DNA of 64,000 bases from Dialister hominis (GCF_007164725.1 NZ_AP019697.1:1160001-1224000), one strand, 5' to 3'; positions 7,422 to 22,209 are shown, counted from the first letter of the stretch. Program-made: numbers and translations. The notes: generated by a model from the letters alone, not told the origin.

Positions 7422-9047
7422 TTAAGCGTGGAGTATATCAAGAAGTTCCGTTACATTCTTCTTGCCGAAATGCACATCATCGTCATTAACGATCATGCAG
7501 GGAACACTCATGATGTTATATTTCTGCTGCATGTCAGGATAATGAGCCAGATCATAGACATCAACTGTGATGTTCTTATTTCCTGCAGCAATACGTTCGG
7601 CTGCGGCAACAAGATCCGGGCACATCGTGCAGGAGAGAGAAACTGCAATATTCAGATGCTTCTTTTCATTGATGGCTGCAACTCTTGCCTCTGCATCTTT
7701 TCCGATATCCTGTCCAGGTCCTGCGGCATTATACATGGCAAGAATGAAGGAATTGAATTCATGTCCGCCAGGAACTCCGTGGAAATGCAGGCCAAGATCT
7801 TCGCCTTCTGCATTGCAGATGGCAATCGTATGCTCCATTCCCTCAGATGCCTGAATAATCTCAAACTTAACCTTGTCCGAGATTACAGAAAGTTCGCGAA
7901 CCATCTTTTCATCTTCCTGGGACAGATGCGAATCATCTTTATAGAGTCTCAGCAGTATCGGATTCGTAAAACGGTTCAGGACAGGAGCAAGAGCCTGTCT
8001 TGTCTGATCATCAAGGAAGGCTTCCGGCTTCGCTTTTGCAACAGCAGCAGCTTCCTGCTTCTTTTCTTTCGGAGCCAGATTCTTTACATAAGTACGCTTC
8101 AGATTCAGTTTTCTGAACTGGCTTCCCAGGTATTTCTCCAGAGAAGTTGCAGCCACTGCACCGTCAGATACAGCTGTTACAACCTGTCTGAGGTTCTTGA
8201 CACAGATATCACCAGCTGCGTAAACGCCGTCAACATTTGTTTTCTGGTCACGGTCGGTAATAACGTATCCCTTTTCATCGAGATCGATTTTCCCTTTGAG
8301 AAGGGCATTCTCAGGAGCATATCCTACAAATACGAATACACCATAGAAATCACTGGGATCCGCTTCATATACTGTTTCTTCTCCGGTCTGTCTGTCTTTA
8401 AGGACAACCTTGCGGATAGCACTATCGCCCTTTACTTCCTCAATCTGTGTATGGTAAAGGATCTTTGTATTCTTATTATCTTTCAGCTCTTCCACAGCTG
8501 CAGATTCTATACTGAAATCATTTCCTCTTACGACAACAATCAGATTCTTGGCATACTTTGTAAGGAACAGCCCTTCTTCGACAGCCGCATAACCGCCGCC
8601 TACAACGAAAATGGTCTTTCCTGTAAAGAATTCGCCATCGCAGGTTGCACAGTATGCCACGCCATGGCCGCGGAAATCATTTTCTCCCTTGAAACCGGCA
8701 AGACGCGGATGTGCGCCGCCGGCAAAGATGATTCCCAGTGTTTTGAAATCACCGTTGGAGGTATGAACGACTTTGTAATCATCATCTACATCCATTCCGG
8801 TCACTTCTGCATTCAGGAACTCTGCTCCGAATGCTCTTGCCTGACGAGCCATTTCAGCAGTAAGTTTTTCGCCATTCGTGGAGAATATCCCCGGATAGTT
8901 GACAACTTCTGCGGTAATTGTAATCTGCCCGCCAACTTTTTCCTTTTCTATTACAAGGACTCTGAAACGCGCTCTCGCCATATAAATAGCGGCGGAGAGC
9001 CCAGCTGGCCCCCCGCCTACTACTATGGCATCATAAAATTTTTCCAT
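7422..9047 (-). CDS. AhpF-like flavin disulfide reductase with C-terminal glutaredoxin-like module
   Basis: This 541-residue protein probably reduces AhpC, encoded just upstream. Residues 1-310 are a thioredoxin-reductase fold: FAD motif GGGPAG (11-16), redox pair CATC (133-136), nucleotide motif GGGYAA (150-155) and the late FAD motif GVYAAGDI. Residues about 350-541 resemble the double-thioredoxin N-terminal domain of AhpF, with HGVPGGHEF (423-431), a CTMC redox pair (473-476) and cis-Pro in MSVPCM. So AhpF's domains are present but in reverse order, joined by an Ala/Lys-rich linker (about 325-345). The basic HRR motif for the NADPH phosphate is missing (VVVRGND instead), so NADH or another donor is possible. 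It starts 15 bases after ahpC and shares its transcript. Confidence 0.85.
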   Translation of the reverse strand: MEKFYDAIVVGGGPAGLSAAIYMARARFRVLVIEKEKVGGQITITAEVVNYPGIFSTNGEKLTAEMARQARAFGAEFLNAEVTGMDVDDDYKVVHTSNGDFKTLGIIFAGGAHPRLAGFKGENDFRGHGVAYCATCDGEFFTGKTIFVVGGGYAAVEEGLFLTKYAKNLIVVVRGNDFSIESAAVEELKDNKNTKILYHTQIEEVKGDSAIRKVVLKDRQTGEETVYEADPSDFYGVFVFVGYAPENALLKGKIDLDEKGYVITDRDQKTNVDGVYAAGDICVKNLRQVVTAVSDGAVAATSLEKYLGSQFRKLNLKRTYVKNLAPKEKKQEAAAVAKAKPEAFLDDQTRQALAPVLNRFTNPILLRLYKDDSHLSQEDEKMVRELSVISDKVKFEIIQASEGMEHTIAICNAEGEDLGLHFHGVPGGHEFNSFILAMYNAAGPGQDIGKDAEARVAAINEKKHLNIAVSLSCTMCPDLVAAAERIAAGNKNITVDVYDLAHYPDMQQKYNIMSVPCMIVNDDDVHFGKKNVTELLDILHA

Positions 9048-9062
9048 GATGCCTCCGTTTTA

Positions 9063-9626
9063 TTATAATTTGCCGACTAAGTCAAAGGATGGTTTCAGGG
9101 TTTCTTCACCTGGATGCCATTTTGCCGGGCAAACTTCATCGCCGTGTTCGTAAACGAACTGAGCAGCTTCAACCTTGCGGAGCAGTTCATCAGCATTACG
9201 TCCGATGTTGCCTGCGCTTACTTCATAGAGTACAACTTCTCCGTCCGGGTTGATGACGAAGGTTCCTCTTTCTGCCTGGCCAGCATCTTCGATGTATACA
9301 TCAAGATCCTTAGCAAGCTTGCCGGTCGGATCGCCGATCATCGGATATTCAACCTTGCCGATTCTGTCAGAAGATTCATGCCAAGCTTTGTGGACGAAAT
9401 GGGTATCGCAGGAAACAGAATAGATTTCGCAGCCGATCTTCTTGAAATCAGCATATTTGTTTTCCAGGTCTTCCAGTTCGGTCGGGCATACAAATGTGAA
9501 GTCTGCCGGGTAGAAAAACAGGACGCTCCATTTGCCGAGCAGATCCTTATCGGTTACTTCGATGAAATCTTCATTCTGATAAGCCTGAAGCTTGAATTCG
9601 CTAATCTTCTTTCCATTTAAAGACAT
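9063..9626 (-). CDS. ahpC: alkyl hydroperoxide reductase subunit C (peroxiredoxin)
   Basis: AhpC is a typical 2-Cys peroxiredoxin that reduces hydrogen peroxide and organic peroxides in the cytoplasm. At 187 residues it has the normal length. The peroxidatic Cys47 is in FTFVCPTE, the supporting Thr and Arg are present, and the resolving Cys166 is in EVCPAKW. ATG at 9626 has a strong AAGGAGG ribosome site. It is the first gene of an operon with the AhpF-like reductase, which would recycle it. A strong promoter and a PerR-like operator lie upstream, suggesting induction by peroxide. Confidence 0.97.
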   Translation of the reverse strand: MSLNGKKISEFKLQAYQNEDFIEVTDKDLLGKWSVLFFYPADFTFVCPTELEDLENKYADFKKIGCEIYSVSCDTHFVHKAWHESSDRIGKVEYPMIGDPTGKLAKDLDVYIEDAGQAERGTFVINPDGEVVLYEVSAGNIGRNADELLRKVEAAQFVYEHGDEVCPAKWHPGEETLKPSFDLVGKL

Positions 9627-9655
9627 AGTACAATTCCTCCTTGATCATATAATTA

Positions 9656-9670
9656 CTAGAATAATTCTAA
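9656..9670. promoter_or_regulatory. PerR/Fur-like operator in the ahpC leader
   Basis: TTAGAATTATTCTAG on the minus strand is a 7-1-7 inverted repeat. It matches the PerR box (TTATAATNATTATAA) except for symmetric A-to-G changes at position 4 and its partner, plus the last base. It lies about 20-35 bases downstream of the predicted start of transcription, a fitting place for a repressor. Assignment to PerR is inference. Confidence 0.55.
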
Positions 9671-9697
9671 ATAAAATACTTTTGACGTTCTGGAAGT

Positions 9698-9726
9698 ATT
9701 ATAACATGCATATCTGATTTTTTCAA
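9698..9726 (-). promoter_or_regulatory. ahpC promoter
   Basis: Minus strand: -35 TTGAAA (9721-9726), 17-base spacer, -10 TATAAT (9698-9703). This is a near-consensus sigma-70/SigA promoter. Confidence 0.8.
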
Positions 9727-9800
9727 TATAGATGGTTTATTTTATTTTCTAAATGTTTGAATATATTTGACGAATCCTCAAAACCGTACCCTTTTAACCT

Positions 9801-9830
9801 AAAAAGCTGCCCGCCGGCAGGCAGCTTTTT
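9801..9830 (-). terminator. terminator of the gat operon
   Basis: AAAAAGCTGCC and GGCAGCTTTTT form a perfect 11-base stem with an 8-base loop, immediately after the small membrane protein gene. Confidence 0.9.
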
Positions 9831-9831
9831 A

Positions 9832-10152
9832 TCAGAATATGTACTTTTTCAGCAAATAAATAATAAGACCTAAAGCAAAGACAGCTGCGCCGCCGAGCAT
9901 AAAGAACCATGCCATCACGAGAGCAATGGCAACAAAAATGACAAAGGCGGCACCAAAAAGGATTTTCTTCCATAAAGGAATCTTCTTTATATCCACAAAG
10001 TGAATACGGATTTCCGTATCCTCCTCGGGATCATCCCGTCTCCCATCTTCATTTAATGTCAGCCCATGAAAATTGTCTCTTTCCTGATCAGACATCACTT
10101 TCGGTTCTTCCTGATTAGGCTCAACATTCTCGCTTTTTCTATCATCTATCAT
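9832..10152 (-). CDS. small membrane protein of unknown function
   Basis: I do not recognise this 106-residue protein. The first 50 residues are hydrophilic and very acidic ([16 protein letters not shown], then DDPEEDTEI). Residues about 58-65 are basic (KIPLWKK), followed by a long hydrophobic stretch (about 65-102) that can form two membrane helices in a hairpin, ending KKYIF. Its ATG overlaps the gatB stop codon in an ATGA arrangement, so it is translationally coupled as the last gene of gatCAB. It ends two bases before the operon terminator. A role linked to amidotransferase is not implied. Confidence 0.7.
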   Translation of the reverse strand: MIDDRKSENVEPNQEEPKVMSDQERDNFHGLTLNEDGRRDDPEEDTEIRIHFVDIKKIPLWKKILFGAAFVIFVAIALVMAWFFMLGGAAVFALGLIIYLLKKYIF

Positions 10153-11594
10153 AACTTTTTAAGTTCGTCATTCAGCAACTCATTGATTACTTTTGGATTT
10201 GCCTTGCCCTTTGTTTCTTTCATGATCTGTCCGACCAGAGCACCGACAGCTTTCTTCTTTCCGGCTTTGAAGTCTTCTACTGCCTTTGGATTATTGGCAA
10301 TGACTTTTACAACCAGTTCCTTGAGTGCGCCTGTATCGCTGATCTGTACAAGGCCCTGTGCCTTGACGATTTCTTCCGGATCTGCTCCGTCTTTCCACAT
10401 TTCAGCAAAAACTTTCTTGGCAATTTTTCCGGAAATGGTTCCCTTAGCAATCAGAGCCAGAAGTTTGGCGAGATTTTCCGGTGTAACCGGGGCTTTGGCA
10501 ATTTCTATGCCTGCATTGGAAAGCTGGCTTGCAAATTCGCCCATGATCCAGTTTACGGAAGCCTTGGGATCTGCGCCTGCTGCGACCACCTTTTCAAAGT
10601 AATCGGAGGTATCCTTGTCGTTTGTCATATACTGGGCATCCGTAGAGGACAGGCCGAAGTTTGCGATGTAACGTTCGCGTCTTTCATCCGGAAGTTCTGG
10701 AAGAGTTTTGCGGATGTCTTCAATGTATTCTTCAGAAACTGTGAAAGGTGCAAGGTCAGGTTCCGGGAAGTAGCGGTAATCGTTCGCTTCTTCCTTTGTA
10801 CGCATGCTCTTTGTGACGCCTTCCTTTTCATCCCAGGTTCTTGTTTCCTGAATGATCTTTCCGCCGTCTTCAAGAATTTCTGCCTGACGCAGCGCTTCGT
10901 ATTCAATTGCCTTTTCTACGCCCTTGAAGGAATTGATATTCTTGATTTCCGTCTTGGTGCCAAGTTCTTTCTGACCGACAGGTCTGACAGAAACGTTCGC
11001 ATCACAGCGAAGGCTTCCTTCTTCCATGCGGCAGTCGGAAATACCGATGTACTGCAGGATAGCGCGCATTTTTTCAAGGTATGCAACAGCTTCCTTGGCA
11101 GAACGCATATCAGGTTCAGTAACGATTTCAAGAAGCGGTGTACCTGTACGGTTATAGTCGACAAGGGAATAGTCGGAATCGGTAATGGATGTTCCATGAT
11201 GAACAAGCTTGCCGGCATCTTCTTCCATATGTGCTCTTGTAATGCGGATCTGTTTCTTTTCTCCGTTTACTTCGATATCAAGATGGCCTCTTTCGCAGAT
11301 TGGAAGATCGAACTGCGATGTCTGGAAGTTCTTCGGAAGATCCGGATAATAATAATTCTTGCGGTCAAACTTGCTGAAGCGGGAAATCTCGCAATTCAGG
11401 GCAAGGCCTGCACGTACTGCAAATTCCAGTACTCTTTTATTCAGGACAGGAAGTACGCCTGGAAGCCCTAAGCAAACCGGGCATACATTTGTATTTGGTT
11501 CAGCGCCGAATGATGTTTTGCAGCCGCAGAAGATTTTCGTTGTTGTCTGGAGTTCTGTATGAACCTCCAAGCCAATCACTGCTTCATATTTCAT
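10149..11594 (-). CDS. gatB: Asp-tRNA(Asn)/Glu-tRNA(Gln) amidotransferase subunit B
   Basis: GatB binds the mischarged tRNA and activates its carboxyl group with ATP, using ammonia channelled from GatA. The 481 residues show the GatB/PET112 N-terminal signature ([13 protein letters not shown]), the zinc-binding cysteines CGCKTSFG and [28 protein letters not shown] and the C-terminal GatB/YqeY helical domain ([20 protein letters not shown]). The ATG at 11594 overlaps the gatA stop by four bases (ATGA), so the two are coupled. Order gatC-gatA-gatB is the classical one. Its presence suggests that Gln-tRNA and/or Asn-tRNA are made by the indirect route. Confidence 0.97.
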   Translation of the reverse strand: MKYEAVIGLEVHTELQTTTKIFCGCKTSFGAEPNTNVCPVCLGLPGVLPVLNKRVLEFAVRAGLALNCEISRFSKFDRKNYYYPDLPKNFQTSQFDLPICERGHLDIEVNGEKKQIRITRAHMEEDAGKLVHHGTSITDSDYSLVDYNRTGTPLLEIVTEPDMRSAKEAVAYLEKMRAILQYIGISDCRMEEGSLRCDANVSVRPVGQKELGTKTEIKNINSFKGVEKAIEYEALRQAEILEDGGKIIQETRTWDEKEGVTKSMRTKEEANDYRYFPEPDLAPFTVSEEYIEDIRKTLPELPDERRERYIANFGLSSTDAQYMTNDKDTSDYFEKVVAAGADPKASVNWIMGEFASQLSNAGIEIAKAPVTPENLAKLLALIAKGTISGKIAKKVFAEMWKDGADPEEIVKAQGLVQISDTGALKELVVKVIANNPKAVEDFKAGKKKAVGALVGQIMKETKGKANPKVINELLNDELKKL

Positions 11595-13048
11595 GCCTTA
11601 ATCTCTCCTTTCGGTGCAATTTGGGTAAATTCAGGATGAGACTGTTCAAAAGTATATGCAGCCTGAATAATTGTTTCTTCGCCAAGCGGCTTGCCGATCA
11701 GCTGCATGCCAAGAGGCATTCCTTCATGGAATCCGACCGGGATGCTGATGGACGGAGCACCGATCAGGTTGACCGGAACCGTGCAGATATCTTCCATGTA
11801 CAGGGAGAGCGGATCAGAGAATGCGCCGAACTTGAATGATGTCCCGGATGCAGAAGGAGCTGCAATCACATCACAGGACTTGTATACTTCATCAAATTCC
11901 TGTTTGAGGAGAGTGCGTACCTTCAGCGCTTTCAGATAATATGCATCATAATATCCTGCTGACAGAACATAGTTGCCAAGCATGATTCTGCGCTTTACTT
12001 CTTCGCCAAAGCCCGTGCTTCTTGTCTTGATATACATATCAATGATATCTTTGCCTTCTGCACGATATCCGAAGCCTACGCCGTCATAACGGGCAAGGTT
12101 GGAACTTGCTTCTGCAGGAGCAATGATATAGTAAACAGAAACACCGCTGTTAATATGCGGGATGGAGACATCGACAAGCTCAGCGCCTTCCTTCTCATAG
12201 AAGGCCAGTGCCTTTTTAACAGCCTCTTTGGTCTCAGGCTTAATCCCTTCGCCAAAGAATTCTCTCGGGACACCGATCTTCATTCCCTTCACGTTATTCA
12301 CAAGAGCTTTCTTGTAATCTTTTTTATCCTGAGGAATGGAGGTGGAATCCTTTGCATCATACCCGGCAATCGCATTTAAAAGAATGGCAGCATCGGTTAC
12401 GTCTTTCGTCAAACCGCCAATCTGATCGAGTGAAGATGCAAAAGCCAGAAGGCCATATCTGGAAACAAGCCCATAGGTAGGTTTGAGACCTACGATGCCA
12501 TTGAAGGAAGCTGGCTGGCGGATGGATCCGCCCGTATCAGAACCAAGGGCCCAGACTGCTTCTATTGCAGCTACTGCTGCAGCAGAGCCGCCGGAGGAGC
12601 CGCCAGGAACATAATCCAGATTCCATGGGTTCCTTGTCGGTCCGAAAGCGGAATTTTCTGTAGAAGAGCCCATTGCGAATTCATCCATGTTCGTCTTTCC
12701 GATAGAGATGAAATCCTGCTGCTTAAGTTTTTCAATGACAGTGGCATCATAGGGAGCAACCCAGTGTTCCAACATCCTGGATGCAGCTGTGCAGGTTTCT
12801 CCGCTGATGCAGATATTATCCTTAATGGCTCCCGGAATGCCCGCCAGATCAGAGATTTCTTCTCCTGCTGCAATCTTGGCGTCAACTTCAGCCGCTTTTT
12901 CCAGAGCTTTTGCATCGCTAAGCGAGAGATATGCATGAACATCCTTCTCGACGGAGTCACGATGCGCAATAACTTTCTTTGTTAATTCAACAGCTGATAT
13001 TTCCTTATTGACCAGCTGTGCATGCAAGTCATGAATTGTGAAATTCAA
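11591..13048 (-). CDS. gatA: Asp-tRNA(Asn)/Glu-tRNA(Gln) amidotransferase subunit A
   Basis: GatA is the amidase that frees ammonia from glutamine. The Ser-cisSer-Lys triad region is visible: Lys in PGAIKDNI, cis-Ser in [11 protein letters not shown] and the nucleophile Ser in [11 protein letters not shown]. The length, 485 residues, is normal. No ATG is available near the N terminus; the start is TTG at 13048, supported by GGGAGGTG eight bases upstream, and it gives the expected [11 protein letters not shown] start. It follows gatC by 15 bases and overlaps gatB. The gene is complete. Confidence 0.97.
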   Translation of the reverse strand: MNFTIHDLHAQLVNKEISAVELTKKVIAHRDSVEKDVHAYLSLSDAKALEKAAEVDAKIAAGEEISDLAGIPGAIKDNICISGETCTAASRMLEHWVAPYDATVIEKLKQQDFISIGKTNMDEFAMGSSTENSAFGPTRNPWNLDYVPGGSSGGSAAAVAAIEAVWALGSDTGGSIRQPASFNGIVGLKPTYGLVSRYGLLAFASSLDQIGGLTKDVTDAAILLNAIAGYDAKDSTSIPQDKKDYKKALVNNVKGMKIGVPREFFGEGIKPETKEAVKKALAFYEKEGAELVDVSIPHINSGVSVYYIIAPAEASSNLARYDGVGFGYRAEGKDIIDMYIKTRSTGFGEEVKRRIMLGNYVLSAGYYDAYYLKALKVRTLLKQEFDEVYKSCDVIAAPSASGTSFKFGAFSDPLSLYMEDICTVPVNLIGAPSISIPVGFHEGMPLGMQLIGKPLGEETIIQAAYTFEQSHPEFTQIAPKGEIKA

Positions 13049-13063
13049 AGCCGCACCTCCCGC

Positions 13064-13348
13064 TTAAATAATTTTTGGTACTTTAAAATATCCATCTTCA
13101 CTTTCAGGCGCATTCATAAGTGCCTGTTCATTTGTGAAGGATTGATGTGGTTTATCTTCACGCATAACGTTATACTGTTCTACTGCATGTACCGTTGGCG
13201 CAACATCTGTCGTATCATACTGGCTGAGTTCTTCCATATGAGTCAGAATGCTGTTCATTGATTCACGCATTTTTTCCAGATCCTCCGGAGAAAACTCTAA
13301 TCTGGAAAGAAGCGCAATCTTCTTGGCTTCCTCAATTGTGATTTTCAT
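13064..13348 (-). CDS. gatC: Asp-tRNA(Asn)/Glu-tRNA(Gln) amidotransferase subunit C
   Basis: GatC is the small clamp that holds GatA and GatB together. The 94 residues show the family pattern: VKITIEEA-like start (MKITIEEAKKIALLSRLEF), a central helix (MRESMNSILTHMEELSQYDT) and the C-terminal belt (VAPTVHAVEQYNVMREDKP ... YFKVPKII). ATG at 13348 has a TAAGGAAG ribosome site. It is the first gene of the gat operon and is preceded by a TATAAT at 13395-13400. Confidence 0.95.
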   Translation of the reverse strand: MKITIEEAKKIALLSRLEFSPEDLEKMRESMNSILTHMEELSQYDTTDVAPTVHAVEQYNVMREDKPHQSFTNEQALMNAPESEDGYFKVPKII

Positions 13349-13394
13349 AGTACACTTCCTTATCTTGTATTTTAACCAGAAAAAACCTTTTTCA

Positions 13395-13423
13395 ATTATA
13401 TCACAGATACGGAAAAACCGTAT
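13395..13423 (-). promoter_or_regulatory. gatC promoter region with inverted repeat
   Basis: The -10 TATAAT (13395-13400, minus) is preceded within the spacer by a perfect inverted repeat ATACGG-AAAAA-CCGTAT (13407-13423). No good -35 is present. The repeat could be an operator; no regulator is known. Confidence 0.4.
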
Positions 13424-13503
13424 AAATAAGGCTTTGATCTGTTATAGAAGAGCATTGCTGCATCCTTTTTCCCTCTTATGCATCAAGAATGCGGAAACAT
13501 TCA

Positions 13504-17717
<4,214 letters not shown>

Positions 17718-17737
17718 ATCCTCAAATCTCCTTAGTG

Positions 17738-17787
17738 TAAAAAGAAGAACCCATAAATGACTGTACCTGTCAAAAATGAGTTCTTCC
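17738..17787 (-). terminator. ppaC terminator or pcrA attenuator
   Basis: Minus strand: GAAGAACTCAT pairs with ATGGGTTCTTC (one G-U) and is followed by TTTTT. It follows the ppaC stop, and its T-run nearly touches the pcrA ribosome site. Confidence 0.75.
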
Positions 17788-17804
17788 TACATTCATCGAA
17801 TCAA

Positions 17805-18749
17805 TTATTTTCCGTATACTTTTAACAGGAACGGAGCTACCTGTTTCTTACGGGACATGACCTTAGGAAGATATACACATCTATCTTCCGCTTTCTTGCC
17901 GAAAGCTTCTTCAGCTGCAGCTTCAGCGCCGCTGGTAAACCAGAGATATGTATCTTCTGTCAGAATATTGGTAACCATCAGGTAGGAAGCTTCATACTGT
18001 TTTTCTGCCTTGGTTTCCTCAAGAACTTTCATGATATCTGCGCGCTTGGCTTCGATCGGTTCAAGATCCATAACAGAAATCTGACCGCAGCTGAAAACTT
18101 TTCCGCCTGCTTCAAATTCCTTGGTATCATTGTGAGCAAGCTTTTCTGCCGGGTAATCAGAAATGTCAGCGCCTGCCTTAAGCATTTCCATGCCGTAAGC
18201 TTCATAATCGACGCCTGCAATTTCTGCCAGTTCCTTGACTGCAGCCTTGTCTTCATCTGTTGTAGTCGGGGATCTGAACAGAACTGTATCAGAGATGATC
18301 GCAGAAAGCATCATTCCGGCAACTTCTTTGGACGGTTTTACTCCATTTGCCTTGTAAAGGCCGTAAATAACGGTGTTTACGCATCCTACCGGGCGGATCA
18401 GGATGAAAATCGGATTTTCGGTTTCAAAATCACCCAGTCTGTGATGATCGATCAGTTCAAGGACTTCTGCATCCTTTGCGCCGTCTACGCACTGCTTGGA
18501 TTCATTGTGATCGACAAGAATCAGTTTTGTCTTTTCATCATCCGGATTCTTTCTTGCAGTGCTTTCCAGTAAAACAGGTGCTTCTACCTTGAAATAATCA
18601 AGTGCGAACTTTGTTTCTTTGTTTGGTTCCCCTGCTCTGGCTGCTACGGCATCAACGCCAAGCTGTCTTTTCAAATAGGAATAGGAAACGGCAGCAGCTA
18701 TACTGTCTGTGTCCGGTGATTTATGACCGATAACAAATACTTTACTCAT
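17805..18749 (-). CDS. ppaC: manganese-dependent inorganic pyrophosphatase, class II
   Basis: This DHH-superfamily enzyme hydrolyses pyrophosphate from biosynthesis. Metal-binding motifs are clear: GHKSPDTDS (8-16), VDHNE, and LIDHHRLGDF, plus RPVGCVNTVIY and the C-terminal DHHA2 domain with SRKKQVAPFL near the end. At 314 residues it is the short form without CBS regulatory domains. The ATG at 18749 has a perfect AAAGGAGAG ribosome site; an in-frame ATG at 18779 would add ten residues with no ribosome site. It stands between eno and pcrA on the same strand, with its own terminator. Confidence 0.95.
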   Translation of the reverse strand: MSKVFVIGHKSPDTDSIAAAVSYSYLKRQLGVDAVAARAGEPNKETKFALDYFKVEAPVLLESTARKNPDDEKTKLILVDHNESKQCVDGAKDAEVLELIDHHRLGDFETENPIFILIRPVGCVNTVIYGLYKANGVKPSKEVAGMMLSAIISDTVLFRSPTTTDEDKAAVKELAEIAGVDYEAYGMEMLKAGADISDYPAEKLAHNDTKEFEAGGKVFSCGQISVMDLEPIEAKRADIMKVLEETKAEKQYEASYLMVTNILTEDTYLWFTSGAEAAAEEAFGKKAEDRCVYLPKVMSRKKQVAPFLLKVYGK

Positions 18750-18863
18750 GTTGTCTCTCCTTTGTAATTTATGGTCCAAATAATTTTAACGTTTTATACC
18801 GTCTTATTGTATCATTTCTTCATAATGATTGCACTAATTTATTGACATGCTGTATATGATGCA

Positions 18864-18916
18864 TAAAAAAAGGGCTGTGGCAAAATGATTGCGCATTTTG
18901 TCACAGCTCCGTTTTT

Positions 18917-18918
<2 letters not shown>
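18864..18918 (-). terminator. eno terminator, palindrome related to IS1182 end
   Basis: On the minus strand GGAGCTGTGACAAAATG pairs with CATTTTGCCACAGCCC and is followed by seven T. The same core (ACAAAATG/CATTTTGTCACAGC) appears at the right end of the IS1182-like element near 27.55 kb. Confidence 0.85.
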
Positions 18919-20218
<1,300 letters not shown>

Positions 20219-20267
20219 CTAACTCCACCTATACCCTTTCATCTGTCCCTTTAATAAAAATGATTTC

Positions 20268-21014
20268 TCAAGCTTTCTGATAAATAGAAATGAATTCTTC
20301 TGGTTTTAAGCTGGCCCCACCGACCAAAGCGCCGTCAATATCTTTTTCTCCAGTAAAATCGTTGATATTTCCGGCATTGACAGAACCGCCATAGAGAATC
20401 CGCACCTGATCTGAAACTTTTTTCCCGGCAATATTTTTAACAATCTGCCGAATCAGCTTTGCAACCGCTTCTGCTTCATCTGCAGTTGCCGCTGCGCCCG
20501 AGCCGATCGCCCAGATAGGTTCATAAGCGATAACAACATTTGAAACCTTATCAGTGGGGATTTTCTCAAGAGCTGCCCTTACCTGTGTTTCTATTTTCTC
20601 CTCTGTTTTCCCTGCATCATGTTCATCCTTTGTTTCACCGACGCAAAGAATCGGAGTTATATCGTGATCCAGTGCACATTTTACTTTCCTGGCAATAAAT
20701 TCATCGCTCTCTCCCAGGATCTCTCTTCTTTCAGAATGTCCGCAAATGACATACGTGCATCCAAGATCCTTGAGCATAAGAGGTGAAATCTCTCCGGTAA
20801 AAGCTCCGCTTTCCGCCGGATACATATTCTGTGCGCCAAGACCGATTGATGATCTGCTTATAAAAAATTTGGCAACTGGAATATCGGTAAAAGGAAGAAT
20901 GAAAACCAAATCTACATCTTCCCTGGCTTTTACTTTAAACTTTTCAAAATAGTGACCTGCCTCCGTCACCGTCTGATTCATCTTCCAATTTCCTGCAATT
21001 AACTTTTTCCTCAA
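20268..21014 (-). CDS. tpiA: triose-phosphate isomerase
   Basis: TpiA interconverts dihydroxyacetone phosphate and glyceraldehyde 3-phosphate. The TIM barrel motifs are present: LIAGNWKMN at the start, catalytic His in YVICGHSERRE, catalytic Glu in IAYEPIWAIGSG and the phosphate loop ILYGGSVNAGN. The best start is TTG at 21014, with AAGGAG seven bases upstream. This makes 248 residues, as expected. An ATG at 21044 would extend back into pgk and has no ribosome site. The ribosome site lies within the last codons of pgk, so translation is coupled. Confidence 0.97.
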   Translation of the reverse strand: MRKKLIAGNWKMNQTVTEAGHYFEKFKVKAREDVDLVFILPFTDIPVAKFFISRSSIGLGAQNMYPAESGAFTGEISPLMLKDLGCTYVICGHSERREILGESDEFIARKVKCALDHDITPILCVGETKDEHDAGKTEEKIETQVRAALEKIPTDKVSNVVIAYEPIWAIGSGAAATADEAEAVAKLIRQIVKNIAGKKVSDQVRILYGGSVNAGNINDFTGEKDIDGALVGGASLKPEEFISIYQKA

Positions 21015-21018
21015 ATTA

Positions 21019-22209
21019 TCACTCCTTGTCAGCAAGGATTGCAACGCCCGGAAGAATCATTCCTTCAAGCATTTCCAGCGAAGCGCCGCCGCCTGTCGAT
21101 ACATGAGAGAATTTGTCTCCGATTCCAAGCAGATCAACAACCGATGCGGATTCTCCTCCGCCGATGACAGTCGTCGCATTGAGGGATGCCATAGCCTTAG
21201 CTATTGCATAGGTTCCCTTTGAGAATGGTTCCATTTCGAAAACGCCCATCGGGCCATTCCAAACGACAGTCTTCATTTTCTGCAAAGTTTCAACATAAAG
21301 ATCAATGGTCTTAGGACCGATATCAAGCGCCATCCACGGGCTGGAGAATTCTTCTGCCGAAAGAACCTTTGTCTTTGCTTCAGCGGAGAATGAATCACCT
21401 GCCATGAAATCAACCGGCAGCATGATGCTTGATCCAAGATCATTTGCCTTCTTCATAAGGTTTCTTGCCAAATCAAAGCGGTCTTTGTCCTGCAAGGATT
21501 CGCCCATGTCATAACCCTGGGCTGCAACGAATGTATTCGCCATGCCGCCGCCAATCAGGATGACATCTGCCTTTTCCATCAGGTTTGCAATAACCTGGAT
21601 CTTGTCACTAATTTTTGCTCCGCCTATAATCGCAGCAAATGGCCTTTCCGGATGTTCAATGACGCCGTCAAGGAAATCAATTTCCTTTTTAAGAAGAAGG
21701 CCGGATACCATAGGCAAAAGTCTGCCAACGCCTACGATGGATGCATGTGTACGGTGGGATACGCCGAAAGCATCGTTAACAGCCAGATCGCATCCTTTGA
21801 CAAGTGCTTTGGCAAAATCCGGATCATTCTTTTCTTCTTCCTTATGGAATCTTAAGTTTTCAAGAAGAATAATCTCGCCCGGCTTCAGTTCTTCTTTGGC
21901 CTGATCAGCTTCGGGTCCAATGCAGTCCGGAATGAATTTGACTTCTTTTTGTAAAAGTTCTGCCAGACGGGCTGCAGCAGGACGGAGAGATAATTCTGCT
22001 TTATATTCGCCCTTCGGCCTTCCCATATGACTGGCCAGGACAATGGCTGCGCCCTGATTCAGAAGATACTGAATTGTTGGAATTGTAGCCCGGATTCTGC
22101 GGTCATCCAGAATATTCCCCTCTTTATCATGGGGAACATTATAATCGACACGGATGTATACAACCTTTCCTTCAGGCTTAAGATCATACACTGTCTGCTT
22201 GTTCATCAT
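21019..22209 (-). CDS. pgk: phosphoglycerate kinase
   Basis: Pgk makes ATP from 1,3-bisphosphoglycerate. The 396 residues begin with the substrate-binding motif YIRVDYNVP; ASHMGRPKGE, LLENLRFHKEE, NDAFGVSHRTHAS and the nucleotide-binding GGGES/ VSTGGGASLEML motifs follow. Start ATG at 22209 overlaps the gapA stop by one base (TAATG) and has AAAGGA six bases upstream; the next codon is also ATG. It is the third gene of the glycolytic operon and is followed four bases later by tpiA. Confidence 0.98.
   Translation of the reverse strand: MMNKQTVYDLKPEGKVVYIRVDYNVPHDKEGNILDDRRIRATIPTIQYLLNQGAAIVLASHMGRPKGEYKAELSLRPAAARLAELLQKEVKFIPDCIGPEADQAKEELKPGEIILLENLRFHKEEEKNDPDFAKALVKGCDLAVNDAFGVSHRTHASIVGVGRLLPMVSGLLLKKEIDFLDGVIEHPERPFAAIIGGAKISDKIQVIANLMEKADVILIGGGMANTFVAAQGYDMGESLQDKDRFDLARNLMKKANDLGSSIMLPVDFMAGDSFSAEAKTKVLSAEEFSSPWMALDIGPKTIDLYVETLQKMKTVVWNGPMGVFEMEPFSKGTYAIAKAMASLNATTVIGGGESASVVDLLGIGDKFSHVSTGGGASLEMLEGMILPGVAILADKE

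Noticed and set aside
7407-9068. A 553-codon open frame on the plus strand opposite the AhpF-like gene
   Set aside because: It mirrors a clear redox enzyme, is Cys/Ser/Ile-rich with no motif, and has no ribosome site. It arises from codon bias on the other strand.
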